Shown: positions 21,237 through 33,059, counted from the stretch's first letter. The stretch is 64,000 nucleotides of DNA from Onchidella celtica (GCA_963931925.1 OZ007579.1:40641335-40705334), one strand, 5' to 3'. Translations and numbers: made by a program. The notes: generated by a model from the sequence alone, not told the origin.

Positions 21237-22185
21237 CATTTGATAAGTGCAATGATAACTATCTCCAGCGTAAACTTCTTATAGTGCCTCTACCTAATTT
21301 TTTTCGTATCGGTCGCTCTTGATCTATATCCTTAATTTTACACAGCTCAAGAATAAAATTAACGTACCGAAGTCCATATCAGCCTAAGGCACCAGACAAC
21401 ACAAGAATTGAGATTTTTAATCCTATTGTTCGCTGGTAAAGAAAAACAATGTCATGACTCGATAAAACACAAAGCAAGCCATTATGAAGACCTCAGACCA
21501 TCCCCATGTTAAATCCGGCGAACTAGAAAAGTTATATATAGAAAATAACAATTCATTGGACTATTTGGGAAGTTTCTGGAAAATGTCATGATGGCGTCTG
21601 ACCCCTACGGCCGTTCAGCAGTCCTTAGTCAGCAGCACAGTGGACGAGGCCATTGATCTGTCAGCGGTATTCTACTGGACATCAAGTCTGGTCATGGTGA
21701 AATAGTGACCCTGGAGGCGGGGGGGGGGGGGGGGGGGGCAGATTTAAACTTAACTATGACCAAAAAAAACCGGGTTCATCATACGTTATACAGCAGCTCG
21801 GCGGTAGAGGACTGTAACTTATTGGCATATATGGCAAAAGGGTGAGCAAAGATATGTGAAAGAGGGAAGGACACTGGCGAAAGAAACACAGCTACTTTTA
21901 TTTTTCCTGGACTGAGCATGAATGCTGGGAGGGAAAAAGGGAAAGGGGGGGAGGGGGGGCAGGCATAGACTGAAAACGTGGAGAAAACTTCGAAAGCTGA
22001 AATGTGAGTGCAATAACGCTTGATAAGTTGACAAGACGAGTGCACATTTTTCTGTCGGGACGAAAGTAGACAAAATGTGTAATGAGATTCGGAACATAAT
22101 CGTTCAGAAAACCAAGAATACAGAGCACCCTCTGTAATGTACAATGACATTTCTGATGATGTTGACGTCGACCAAATACTCGACC
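21237..22185. other. Unannotated spacer with long poly-G run
   Basis: A 20-base G run lies at 21719-21738. A purine-rich stretch lies at about 21930-21960. No gene or repeat was recognised. Confidence 0.45.
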
Positions 22186-22189
22186 CTCA

Positions 22190-22385
22190 CCAGCGATACG
22201 CAGACATTTATCACTCGGTTGCAGTTCTCACAAGAACTCAAGGCAAGAAACGTATGTTATTTCTAGTGCTTTCTACAATATACACAATAAATTAACGAAA
22301 TGGTCCTGAAAAAACACTTTAATTATGTCTCTAAGGACAAATTCTCACGAAATCAAAATTCGCTCACAAGCGGAAATGTGTAGTG
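22190..22385 (+). repeat. Dispersed repeat family E, copy 1
   Basis: GACATTTATCACTCGGTTGC, AGTTCTCACAAGAACTCA, TTTCTAGTGCTTTCTACAAT, AAATTCTCACGAAATCA and AATTCGCTCAC recur in the same order at 44446-44630. The two copies are similar enough to be one family, but the type is unknown. Confidence 0.6.
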
Positions 22386-23803
22386 TGCCTGGAGATTTAA
22401 CTCGCAAGTCTCCAGACCTAATGTTGCCTCATATAAAATCTAGAGTCTCAAAAGCACATAAAACACTCGAAAATATATTAACATCAGCTGTCATGCCGAA
22501 ATGTTTCGAAAATAACAGCGATATATCAATGATTTATTTCAAATATTGAGAACTGAGCTTTTGAAGGTTAAGTGGCGAATACAGAAAGACATTGCCCCAG
22601 CACTGGTGTTTTTTTTTTCTTCACATTTGTATGTTTTGAGATAATAGTTGCAAAATTTTGAAGTTAAGGGGGGGGAGGGGGGTACGGGTCCTGACGGCGA
22701 TTCTTGTTATTATGAGAAATAGACAATTTTAACTATTATAATCGAATTCAGGATGTCTGAATTAGCAGAAAAAAAAATGTATACAAATTTGTCATATGGT
22801 TGCCATGGAAGCGCCGCCATCTTGGATTTGAGTCCCCAAAATGTACAAAATTCAATATAGATAGGCTTCGCCAAATGTTACTGGATTTATTTGAAACTTC
22901 TCTTATATCCTATTCAATCCAATTAAAAACTTTATACAGAAGGGAATTTGATATCTCTGACAGATCTTTTGTTATAAATTTTTGAAAATGGTATGTAGCG
23001 GAATTCCATTTTTTCTTATTTTCTATCACAAACAAAGTCAACCAAAAAAAAAATGAAAAGTTAAATTTCCTTCTTTATTAATTTTTTTTATTTGTTCAAA
23101 CATGTTGTTAGCCAAATTTTATACCAATTGGTCAATAAATAAAAAACTAGTTCAAAAATCACAGATCAAAAGTGCAATTTCGAGAAAATCGCATTTGAAC
23201 GTTTTTTTTTCAATAAAAATGTTATTGAAACGTGTTACACATGACTAAAGTCATCATTTACTGGTGTGCTGAGCCTCAACAATGATTTCCAAACCACCGA
23301 AGGCTTATGACAGATGTGTACGGAGGAGTAGCCTAGGGGTTTTGATAGCCACACTAGGATGTTATTTAGGGCTAATTTTGCAGCCCAATGCCATGATTCT
23401 TGTGCCTTTTTCTTGACCCCCCACCTCACTAAAAGGCATATTTCAGGGTTATAAACATTCAAAATTGACATTTGGTTAGTAAAATAGTGTTCCTAAATGG
23501 ATAAAGTAACCGAAAAGTACAAAATCGCGATATCGATATTTTGAAGCCTAATTTCGATTTCAGGACCCCCCCCCCCCCCCCACCCTCCTTTAAACTTTAC
23601 AAGGTGTTGCATCAACTTGTTTAACACTTTCTAATCTACTCCTAGAGGTGAGAGACCTTCGCGATTTTCGGAGAGTGATAGAATGCGTTTTGGTAAGTCA
23701 TATTATTGTGGCCTGTCTCAATGTTGTAAAATGAGGGGGGCCTAGAATAGAGCAGTACTGGGGGGCTACTCATAGTTAATGAGGACAACAGAGAGAAAAC
23801 TTG
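22386..23803. other. Unannotated AT-rich spacer with G and C homopolymers
   Basis: A G-rich run lies at about 22668-22682 and a C run at 23564-23581. The phrase TGGTTGCCATGGAAGCGCCG near 22798 is not matched elsewhere in the window. No gene was recognised. Confidence 0.4.
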
Positions 23804-24050
23804 ACCTTAGTTCTTATTTGCTCCAATTCCACCCTTTGCACAACTGAAAAACTCGATGTTAAAAGTTTGCGGCTTCAGTATATAGATAAGGAATTAGAAT
23901 ACATCGGAACTGTGAAACAGCTTGACAAGTGCCACACGGCATTTTAAACAAGTGCCCAAGAGTACCATTGTTATACCTCTTTAACATTCCGTACTGAAAG
24001 ATCTCCAGTTTTTCAGAAAATAGATATAGAATAAACAAGAACTGAGATGG
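23804..24050 (-). mobile_element. MITE family M1, copy e
   Basis: A full-length reverse copy. The left end is ACCTTAGTTCTTATTTGCTC then CAATTCCACCCTTTGCACAA. Internal AAGTTTGCGGCTTCAGTATA, GGAACTGTGAAACAGCTTGA and GGCATTTTAAACAAGTG are present. The right end is AGATCTCCAGTTTTTCAGAA, AATAAACAAGAACTGAGATGG. Confidence 0.75.
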
Positions 24051-24425
24051 TGAGAAAGAGAATGCGAGGATGAGCCAGGACTGACCTTGTAGTGAGTTCG
24101 TTATCAGATAACATCAGCTTGTTTTCCCAACTCACACATAACTTGTAAAACAATACCTCTGAACCAGCCAATGGATTCCCCAGCTAAAACACTACGTGGT
24201 TAACAGCTAGGGGGCGTCTATAAAGTAAGCAGACTCGATTTTGGCAACTTTTGCTACCTCCCTCCCCACGTACCCTCGTCATACGATTGTCCTCACCCAA
24301 ATCTCCCGCCCTATACGAGCCTCCACACATTGGCAGGCGTGCTTCTCTGCTGCAATATAAGCGAGAACTCGCATATTATATAAGTAGTCAAATTCATTTA
24401 ATAATTATTCTATTTACATTTAGAT
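24051..24425. other. Unannotated spacer
   Basis: No gene or repeat recognised. Confidence 0.4.
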
Positions 24426-24429
24426 TCCA

Positions 24430-24690
24430 CATAATTTCGTAATAATTCTGTTTTTGTATTGTTCGACTGTTTTATCTATTCAATTTTCCTGTTATTTTCT
24501 GATTTTTTTTCCCCTTGTCGAAGGCTGTTGCTGAAATATGGGCCATTTTCTGTCTTCCCTTTTAGTTTTGCGTTTGGGTATTAATTATTTCTCACCCCAG
24601 GCTTTTGCTACATACAACAATTTGCTTTAAGCCTTGCTGCGGCCCCACAGTCCTTCTGTGGTTTTTGTAATATTTGATCCACCCTGTTCG
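24430..24690 (-). repeat. Dispersed repeat family D, copy 3 (most complete)
   Basis: In complement it reads from ACAAAAACCACAGAAGGACT, then GTGGGGCCGCAGCAAGGCTT, TTGTTGTATGTAGCAAAAGC, GGTGAGAAATAATTAATACC, AGACAGAAAATGGCCCATAT and TTCAGCAACAGCCTTCGACA, ending in AAACAGTCGAACAATACAAA. It is the longest uninterrupted copy and gives the order for the family. The GGCCCATATTTCAGCAACAGCC segment contains no coding signal. Confidence 0.6.
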
Positions 24691-24861
24691 AGCGTACGTG
24701 CCACCGGGAAGGCAAAATGTCCATGAAGTTAAAACCCTGCTGTTCTAAAACTTGAAGTGACATTTTGTTTGTTGTCCTTTGTCGTGGACTATTTGGCTGA
24801 ACTATCAGAAACGTGATTTTTATATACCAGGTACTATGACAACTTAACTTGCTGAAAAAAA

Positions 24862-25045
24862 AACAACTTTACTCCAACAGAAAAGCATAAGTATCCCGGT
24901 TAGACGCCTCCCCCCCCCCCAAAAAAAAACACAACCAATGTACGCCTTTCATACCATAGAAACAATCCTCCTCTCGGATCTCCCCTACGACCCATCCACC
25001 CCCCCCCCCGTGATGTACTTTATGTTTGGCCCCATAAACACCTTG
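24862..25045 (+). repeat. Dispersed ~185-bp repeat family K, copy 1
   Basis: Very similar to 26252-26435: CTTTACTCCAA, GAAAAGCATA, a poly-C then A run, ACCAATGTACGCCTTTC, ATACCATAGAA.CAA, CCTCCTCTCGGATCTCCCCT, ACGACCCA, and TGTACTTTATGTTTGGCCCC. The C-run lengths differ. It has no coding potential. Confidence 0.8.
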
Positions 25046-25400
25046 CAAAAAAAAAACAAAAAAACTCAACTCAACAGTGAGCATGGAAGACACAACTGAA
25101 TTAGATCTATTACAACGTTATGGAAGTGCCAGTATTTCGGCGTCGGCTTTCCTTGAAGACCTCGGGAAGATGGACTGGACTAGGTGTAGGCAAGTGTTTT
25201 TGGTTAGACAGTAGTTGTTGGGGCAAAGTGATGAGAAAATGGGTGAGAATGTACTTTTAATGACCGCCCCAGTTGGCGGGTTGGCGGGCAAGAGTTATTG
25301 ACCTTCGACGATTCAGTTTCCTGTATTCAAATAGGCTTGTAGCTGTGGGGTGTTGGAACGTGAAGAGATGGAAGAATTAAGAGGTGAGACAAATAAGAGA
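25046..25400. other. Unannotated spacer
   Basis: No gene recognised. Confidence 0.4.
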
Positions 25401-25404
25401 CAAA

Positions 25405-25529
25405 AAACTTGTGTGTGAGAGAGAGGGACAGAAAGAGAGAGAGGGAGGGAGAGAGAGAAAGACAGAGTGAGAGAGGCGAACAGAGACAAAAAAAGGGACA
25501 AGGAAGGAGACAGGCAGAGAGAGAGAGAC

Positions 25530-25573
<44 letters not shown>

Positions 25574-25640
25574 AGAAGAAACATACACACACACACACAG
25601 GAGAGACAGACAAACACACATATATACACACAGACACGCA
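25405..25640 (+). repeat. GA-rich, then CA-rich low complexity
   Basis: Imperfect GA repeats (25418-25580) followed by CACACA/TATACACA (25580-25642). Open frames on both strands are compositional. Confidence 0.9.
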
Positions 25641-26114
25641 CATGCGAGCGCAGAGTCAGACAGATAGGGAGATCAAAAGCGTAAGAGTAGTTATTATTCT
25701 TTCAATCTTTCCCTGGACAAGAGCATCATCGGTGGCAAGCAACTCCTTCAACTTCCTGACATCTTCTAGAACTCCGGGGCAACACCGAGTTCATAACTCT
25801 CTGTGTTCGTCACCCACCCTTGTTTATTTCCGTCGCCAGGCTTTTCTTTGGGTTTGAACCCGTACCGCTCTGGTTTCTGTTGTTTGTTTGTTTGCATTTT
25901 TTTTTGTGCAGGTGTCTTATCCATTTTGCCAAAACTGCCATATGGTATAATTTTAGGCTATGTGAATTCATTCTTCATTTCTTTTACACCAAAAATACAG
26001 CAGGAAGCATGCTCTGATATGCTCTGAAAGTACGTACACAGATTTGTTTCCGGTATCACAGAGTTTTGCGCACATCTTGAAAATCGCACGTCCCACACTT
26101 CCAGCACTCTACTG
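25641..26114. other. Unannotated spacer
   Basis: A GGGTTTGAACCC phrase at 25851-25862 resembles a B-box, but there is no A-box partner. No gene was recognised. Confidence 0.35.
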
Positions 26115-26235
26115 GCTTGAGTTAAGAGTTTGGAGAGAGCACACGGACCCGATAACGGTCACATAGTGCAAGGAAAAAGCAAGACGATAGACAGACAATA
26201 ACAGAATCATAGTCCGGACAGAAAGAGTCCAAAAT
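26115..26235 (+). repeat. Dispersed repeat family G copy
   Basis: TTGAGTTAAGAGTTTGGAGA, GAGCACACGGACCCGATAAC, GGTCACATAGTGCAAGGAAA and AAGCAAGACGATAGACAGAC parallel 13262-13350. Confidence 0.6.
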
Positions 26236-26251
26236 ATAAAAAATAAAAAGA

Positions 26252-26435
26252 ACTTTACTCCAATTGAAAAGCATATTAAGTAATCCGCCTAGAACCTCCC
26301 CCCCCCCCCCCCCCCATAAAAAACAACCAATGTACGCCTTTCGTACCATAGAAGCAACCCTCCTCTCGGATCTCCCCTACGACCCACCACCCACCCCCCT
26401 CGTTATGTACTTTATGTTTGGCCCCATAGACACGG
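26252..26435 (+). repeat. Dispersed ~185-bp repeat family K, copy 2
   Basis: Second copy of the element at 24862-25045, about 1.39 kb downstream in the same orientation. The C run is longer here (26298-26316). It lies between two family G copies. Confidence 0.8.
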
Positions 26436-26485
26436 CCCCATATCAGAAACGGCCGTCACACCACTGACTTGCCATGAAATCAGAA

Positions 26486-26690
26486 GTTTTGAGTTTGAGT
26501 TTGGTGAAACCAGGAAGACACGATAACGGCCATATTGTGATAGGAAGAAGCAAAGGCGATGGACAGAAAATATAGTAGAATGATAGGACAGATTGAAGGA
26601 GGCGCTACCAGAAGCGTTCATCAACCACCCGCGCACTCTGCTAGAATGTTTGATGAACACCGGGCCAGCTAGGAAAAAAACAACAACACA
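26486..26690 (+). repeat. Dispersed repeat family G copy
   Basis: GTTTTGAGTTTGAGTTTGGT, ACACGATAACGGCCATATTG, GATAGGAAGAAGCAAAGGCG, AATGATAGGACAGATTGAAG and TTCATCAACCACCCGCGC. The last block is echoed at 33535-33580, where the rest of the family is not visible. Confidence 0.6.
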
Positions 26691-28371
26691 TAAATGTGTG
26701 TGTGTCCTGAAAGAAATACATGCCACGCTTCATGAAGTTACTTTGTGTAACCAAGTTAACCGTCTTTCGTAAAGACAACAACGACGAAAAAAAGTCTTGA
26801 TTATGTGTGGAATGGATATATTATACCTGGGCTTGAATTGGCTAATCTAAGTGGTAACGCATTCTTCCTAGACTTTGATGTGATGAGTACATTTCATCAC
26901 ACGACAAGAGGTGAGAACTCTGGGGTGAGAGATGACTTGTCAACTGGCCAGAACAGAGGAGGAGGAAGGGGAAGGGGGGAGGGGGGGGGCAAGTGGGCCA
27001 GTTGGTGTGCATGGGAGTATGTTCTACGGGCCTACCCCCCTCACCGTAAAAGCACCCCAAAAAAAAGGAGGGGGGTTGTGTGGTAAAGTCTATTGATAGT
27101 GTAAAGGAAGTCACAAAATACTACTTACTAATCTAAGGAAAATTCATGAAAGATTAATACAGATACAATCAGCCCCCGTGCGGGCACTTGCATATATTGT
27201 GACGTTTGTTCCTATTTTGACCCTCTCAATGTGAATAGAGGTGAAAAACGAAATTTCAGATCACGCTTTTAGATGTTACTGTTCCAAAAATACACTTTTG
27301 CGTGGCTCAAACACAAAAAATGCAAATAAGTAAATTGTGTGATTGTAATTTAGCATTCAACAACGAGGCAGTACATAAAAGTCTCATAATATTTGGTCAC
27401 GTAGTCTTCACGTTGTGGGTGCTTACGTGTTCACCTTCTAGCTCATTTGTAATTATCGTGGGGTATGTGCATTTTCGCCTTGTCGAGAAAATGAGGATTG
27501 AAGTTTGGTCGGCAAAAGGGCCACAACATTACGTCACAAACACACTGTCTCGAAGCGTTTTTAACCCATTAGAATGACACTTATACATAATAAAATTAAG
27601 AGTACGAGAACCACTTTCATGACAAAACCTCAAAATCGGCAAAATGTCACATACAACAATATTTATGGCAAATACCCCTCGAAATGATACTTAACCAGCA
27701 GTTTGAAATAATTATATTTCCCATCTCTGGCCTGGGTCTAGTACCCACGTTGCAAGGGCCTGCCTCTCCCCGTCTGTTGCCTTCTTGCCCCCGTGATTTC
27801 TTGATGGGAGACAAAAACTTGGCCAGGTAATCAAAACCTGTCACTCATCAAAGCTACATGTTTATTTCTTTCCGTTCGTACATCGTACCTGCGGACAACT
27901 CTTTCATCTTGAAAGCAACATTTTGCTCTCGTTTGTTTGTGTGTGCTGTTGTTTTTTTTAGGGGGGGGGGGGGATCCTTTCTTCTGGACAGGTACGGTAA
28001 TGGGTTCGTTAAAAAAAACAGGATCTCGGGATCATTTACACATCTAATCAGCAAACATGGCCTGTGTGTGACCCCTGGTCATTTGCTTTCTCAACTGTGA
28101 GATGAGAATGGAGAAAGCTGCCATTAATGAAGTAAGTACAACCACTGCTCTACGCTAATGGCATAAAAGTCATTTTTGACACTGATACATTAAGCAAAAA
28201 CACCAAGTTGTTTTTTTTTTTCCCTATTCTGGTGTCTTATGCCATTATGATTCTTTGGCTCATTGCATGGGCATGACGTCACAGAGTGTTTTTGTTTTGT
28301 TCTTCCTCCACTAAAGATGGCCGGTGGATCAGCTGATCAGTGTAACTTCGAGATATGTCTAAGTGGTCAAA
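26691..28371. other. Unannotated spacer
   Basis: About 1.7 kb with G runs at 26980-26988 and 27961-27973 and no recognised repeat family. Open frames are short and lack motifs. Confidence 0.4.
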
Positions 28372-28527
28372 ATGCCTGCTGGTTGCATTGATTGTTATGA
28401 CAGTGATGGAAAGGATGGATCAGAGCTGTTCAGATACCCCACCATCCGTGTAAAAGGGAAAATAAATGAAAGAATTGACCGAACGTCTCCCATTGAATAT
28501 GTACATACGTGCCCCTGTTTACTGTAA
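28372..28527 (+). CDS. Short ORF with weak THAP-like N-terminus
   Basis: A 51-codon frame begins MPAGCIDCYDSDGKDGSELF and continues RYPTIRVKGK, ending with CPCLL and a stop. A leading M-P, a C-x2-C pair at residues 5 and 8 and a following F-R-Y-P are reminiscent of the start of THAP zinc fingers (C2CH, often with an F-x-F/Y-P phrase). The second half of a THAP domain (C-x2-H, AVPTIF-like) is not visible in frame. It could be a first exon, a transposase remnant or chance. Confidence 0.2.
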   Translation: MPAGCIDCYDSDGKDGSELFRYPTIRVKGKINERIDRTSPIEYVHTCPCLL

Positions 28528-29841
28528 ACTTTTTAGATCGTTGGTTCACGGCGCCTCCCATGCTCGCAATACAAATCAGCCAACGAATCAAAATAATGTG
28601 CCACAATCACCATGGTGATGCCCGGGTTTGGACAGTAAAGATGACGGATATGCGTATTCCACCTATTGGCGCATTTCTTTTTGTATATTATCATCTGACA
28701 GCCCTCATGCTCAGGAATGCAATGAACCGTCAGTGGCCTTTTGGCATAAGTCTGACATAAATATGCTATTATCGTAGAGGAGTGACGGTATGGGCAGATT
28801 CTGCTGCCCCCGCTCCCTCTTTTTCCCGAAAGTACACTTTTCATACGCTTGCCTTAAACCACTCACCTTCCACCTAGTAACGAGTGTAGGTATAAATATT
28901 ATTAGAATGGTGAATGTCCATGGCAAGATCTCGATGGTCTTTAAAACTTTGGAATAAAGGAATTTTGCTCTCTGACTGTTTGCTTGTTTCACTGCATGCA
29001 TAGCCTGCACTGGAATTTCATAAATAATCCTACTGCCCATTTTGTTGAAAAAAAGAACTATATACAAACTTTTAAATTTAGCATCATCATTGCGAAGCGT
29101 TAAGTATGCTTCAGGACCGCCCTCCCCCATGCATGCTTTTTGAACATTATCCCAAAATGGCACCACTAATCGTGGGGTCGGCTAAACGTCTGGAGGAGGG
29201 TGTCGACAGTTATAAAAGTACAATAAAAAAAATAACTGTCGTGACTCGTTTCTACATCTGTTCGGAAATGATCATGTCGTGCGTTTCACGCCTGTTCTAA
29301 ACAAGCGTATGCCATTCTAATATTTTAAAGTAAAAACATATTTATGTATTTACTGATTGTGTGTGTGTGTGGGGTGGGGGGGGGGGTTCAATTGAGGATG
29401 GAAAAAATATAACAACGGGTCGACACTTGAAGAAGTTTGGGGAACCCTCCATTACAGAATGACCAAAAAAAAACTACAAAAAAATATAGTTACAATTTTC
29501 TGTATGTGTTTACTTGAACGCTTACAACCTGTGCCAGTTAACTTTGTAAGCGATTTCCATGGACAGCAAACAGAATAATACACATCAAAGCAAAACAGAA
29601 AAGCATACATACAGAAGGTGGTTTTTGCTATCCACAATTCGCTTCAATAAGACATTACAGCTAACTGCGTGCCACATTTGACTAAGATTCCATGCCATGT
29701 TAATGCTTCATGTACTGCGCCTGCTATTGAGTTATTATAATAATGTTTGTGTTATGATGCGTCAAATTTGTGTGTACTATGGAACAAAGTGATTCTTGTC
29801 ACTACTAGTACTAGCATTAACAGCTATATACATACTTTTCT
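28528..29841. other. Unannotated spacer
   Basis: Contains a GT/G-rich run at 29358-29386. No gene or repeat family was recognised. Confidence 0.4.
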
Positions 29842-30369
29842 AACCTAAAGAGTAAAGGACTGAAATACCACTAATCTAAAGAGTAAAGGACTGAAGTACC
29901 ACTGACCTAAAGAGTAAAGGACTGAAATACCACTAACCTAAAGAGTAAAGGACTGAAATACCACTAACCTAAAGAGTAAAGGACTGAAATACCACTAGCC
30001 TAAAATGTAAAGGACTGAAATACCACTAGCCTAAGAGTAAAGGACTGAAATACCACTAGCCTAAAGAGTAAAGGACTGAAATACCACTAACCTAAAGTGT
30101 AAAGGACTGAAATACCACTAACCTAAAGAGTAAAGGACTGAAATACCACTAACCTAAAGAGTAAAGGACTGAAAATACCACTAACCTAAAAAGTGTAAAG
30201 GACTGAAATACCACTAACCTAAAGTGTAAAGGACTGAAAATACCACTAACCTAAAGTGTAAAGGACTGACATACCACTAACCTAAAGTGTAAAGGACTGA
30301 AATACCACTAACCTAAAGTGTAAAGGACTGACATACCACTAACCTAAAGAGTAAAGGACTGAAATACCA
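29842..30369 (+). repeat. 31-bp minisatellite, 17 copies
   Basis: Seventeen units of about 31 bp with consensus CCTAAAGAGTAAAGGACTGA plus AATACCACTAA. Units vary by GAG/GTG in the first third, AAC/AGC at the junction and 1-base length changes. The GTG variants cluster in the distal half, which is consistent with stepwise local duplication. Confidence 0.95.
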
Positions 30370-30728
30370 GAGGCCAAAAATGACCATAGTTACACAATAC
30401 GCTGTTTACGCCCCTACCCGTCGCCCAATTTTCCCTCCTCTATGTACACACCTGATTTATCAAATATCAGCCTCACCTCTGCGAAACCATGCCAAACCAA
30501 AGTTAAAAAAAAAAAAAAAAAAGGTACAGTCACAAAATATTAGAAAATCCCACTTTCATTTGCGAGAGGGAGTTGTGGACTTGCAAAGTTTTAAGTCAGC
30601 ATGATTTTCTCTGGTTTATATTTCTGCGGCTAAGGTAGTTTTTCCCCCTGTAAACTTCAACTAGAAAGGTGCATTGCTAAAGTGTAGAAAATGAAGTGGG
30701 TCAGGTCGAAAAATTTCATTTCTCAGAA

Positions 30729-30729
<1 letters not shown>
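30370..30729. other. Unannotated spacer with poly-A run
   Basis: An 18-base A run lies at about 30505-30522. No upstream retroposon body was recognised. Confidence 0.4.
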
Positions 30730-30730
<1 letters not shown>

Positions 30731-30779
<49 letters not shown>

Positions 30780-30968
30780 CTCTCTTTCTCCTATCCCTCT
30801 CCTCTCCCCCTATTTCTTTCTCCTTTCTCCCTCTTTATTTCTCTTGCTATATCTCTCCCACTTTTTTCTCACTCTCTCCCCCTCTCTCTGTCTCCCCTCC
30901 TTCTCTCACATTCTCTCTCTCTCACTTTCTCCCTCTCCCTTCCCTCTCCCCACCCCCCCGCCCCCCAC
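30731..30968 (+). repeat. (CT)n and pyrimidine-rich tract
   Basis: A pure CT repeat at 30731-30770 is followed by imperfect pyrimidine-rich sequence to about 30968. Ser/Leu-rich open frames are compositional. Confidence 0.9.
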
Positions 30969-31735
30969 AGCGATCTCGCCGTAATTCTTAACATCACTAC
31001 AGGTTATTCACCTCCTTGTCTAAGAGGTACCAGAATCCCATGAGCTTCGGTGCAAAGGAACTATAGAGTGTGTGAGCAATATGACGGTAAAACCCTCATA
31101 ACTTTGCTCGGTGGCTAGCAATCTAGCAATCTTGATGTTAAACAGAATACTTCTCTTTCCGAATCTCCCTCGTCTCGTCTATCTCACATACATGACGATA
31201 GGATGTTTCCTGAGCTCTCAGGCAAAAAACCTCGTATATCATCATCTGACCTGCTTTCAAATTACTGGGTAAGTAGGTTTGTGTCTCATTTGTTGGGGTT
31301 TTAAAAGAGACTTGTTTCAGTCTCACTAATGCGCTGGATCCAGTACGGCTCCACAGACCACAAAACTGAGTCAAGACACATTCGTCTTAGTGCCCTATGG
31401 GACTAGCGGGTAGAAACATCCAAAGGCAGCACTAAAATCCTGCGGTACATGAGAGAAATGGTAAGTGAATTTTAGAGGAGAAGGAAGCTTGAAATGAAAA
31501 TTAGGTCAGGATTATGTTGAGCACACCTGCTACTGTTGCTATTTTGAACTGGAGCAAGATCCCAAAATAGATGTCTGTAAATAGACCGTGATGTGTATAT
31601 TTTATAAGGAGATAACGTGTAGCATGTGTGGTCAAAAAGTAAACATAGGAAAACCTTACCTAGATTTTCACGGTCTGACGGTAAGAGAATTTGCTGACAG
31701 CACTTTCTGCACTGTAAGGATAGAGATTTGAGTGA
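30969..31735. other. Unannotated spacer
   Basis: No gene or repeat recognised. Confidence 0.4.
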
Positions 31736-31739
31736 CGGA

Positions 31740-31954
31740 ACTAGGGGATGGAAGGAAGGGGTGACAGAGAAAGACAGAGAGGGAGAGAGAAAGTGAAAAA
31801 GATATATTATAGAGAGAGGGAGAGGAGGAAGAGTGAATGAGGGAGAGACGGGTGAGAAAGAGGAACAGAGAAAAAGAGAAGGGAAGAGAGAATGGGAGGG
31901 GGGGGGAGGGTGGAAAATGGAGACAGAGAGAGAGGAAGAGGAGGGGTTTGATGA

Positions 31955-31990
<36 letters not shown>
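31740..31990 (+). repeat. GA-rich low complexity
   Basis: Purine-rich, ending in a GA run at 31958-31986. Open frames on both strands are compositional. Confidence 0.9.
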
Positions 31991-32061
31991 CATGCAGACA
32001 GTGGGATAGAGACACAGGCAGACATTATTTCTAGAATGTTGTTACATGTATTAATTAATTT

Positions 32062-32462
32062 CATCTACAATTCCCACCTATATTGCTACTTCATTTGAAT
32101 CTACAATTCTACCACCATTACTAATTCATTTCAGTCTACAATGCGACCACATTTCAGTCTACAATGCGACCACTATTGCTTCTCTATTTCAGTCTACAAG
32201 GCGACCACTATTGCTTCTCCATTTCAGTCTACAATGCGACCACTATTGCTTCTCCATTTCAGTCTACAATGCGACCACTATTGCTTCTCCATTTCAGTCT
32301 ACAATGCGACCACTATTGCTTCTCCATTTCAGTCTACAATTCGACCACTATTGCTTCTCCATTTCAGTCTACAATTCGACCACTATTGCTTCTCCATTTC
32401 AGTCTACAAAGCGACCACTATTTTTTCTCATTTTCAGTCTTCAATGGGACCACTGTTACTAC
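32062..32462 (+). repeat. 35-bp minisatellite, about 11 copies
   Basis: The unit is TTTCAGTCTACAATGCGACC plus ACTATTGCTTCTCCA, period 35. The units from 32161 to about 32440 are nearly identical, while the flanking ones (32064-32160 and the last unit) are diverged or shortened. Because 35 is not a multiple of three, the same peptide phrases recur with a 105-bp period in all three forward frames. All are open, so there is no evidence for a real protein. Confidence 0.95.
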
Positions 32463-32594
32463 AACTATCATTTTACTGTACTATTTTCCTGAGGTTCCAG
32501 CTTCTACTTGATACCTGTTCAATCATCATTTATTATTTAATTGTACTAAAGCTACAGCCACACCCACTTTATCTATTGCTTTTCCATCACTAGT

Positions 32595-32715
32595 TTTTGA
32601 ATTTTTGCGTTCGGAGAAAGCATTATGGACATGATAATGACCGCATTGTGCAAGGAATTTATTTGAATTTAAGTTTAACGGCACGTCGGCACGATAACGG
32701 CCATTTTGCGCCTCT
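32595..32715 (+). repeat. Dispersed repeat family G, two partial copies
   Basis: One partial copy (GGAGAAAGCATTATGGACAT, GATAATGACCGCATTGTGCA) is followed immediately by a second (TTGAATTTAAGTTTAACGGC, ACGTCGGCACGATAACGGCC, ATTTTGCG). Confidence 0.6.
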
Positions 32716-33059
32716 CATTGTTTTATTTTTCGTTCTCTCTCTTCTGGCTAGCTTTCAGCCCTCGGTTGCCTATAGATAAGATAACATAAAAGTGAAGTTA
32801 GGGATCTAAAGGGAAAATGCCCGTATTAAAAGTCTTAACGGGAAAAGGCCTGTGCTGAAAAGTACACGTATGTCTATGACTTTTGTAAATACGATAAAAG
32901 CCTGTTAAATCAACTTGTAGAGTTCGACCTCTTTCAGAATTGACAAGATGCGCTGCGGGTCCGCGTCAGAGAATATTTCTTTCATGGAACCGCAGGCATA
33001 GATCTAGTGTCTTCTTCGGATGTGCAAGGAAAGAGCAAGACAAGTCGGAATATACCACA
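32716..33059. other. Unannotated spacer
   Basis: No gene recognised. Confidence 0.4.

Noticed and set aside
21779-22150. 123-codon minus ORF and overlapping frames
   Set aside because: Ordinary-length open frames without motifs next to a purine-rich stretch; no support as a gene.
30505-30522. Poly-A tail of a retroposon
   Set aside because: No recognisable retroposon body upstream and no target duplication seen.
32141-32593. 150-codon plus ORF
   Set aside because: Most of it is the 35-bp minisatellite, which is open in all three forward frames.
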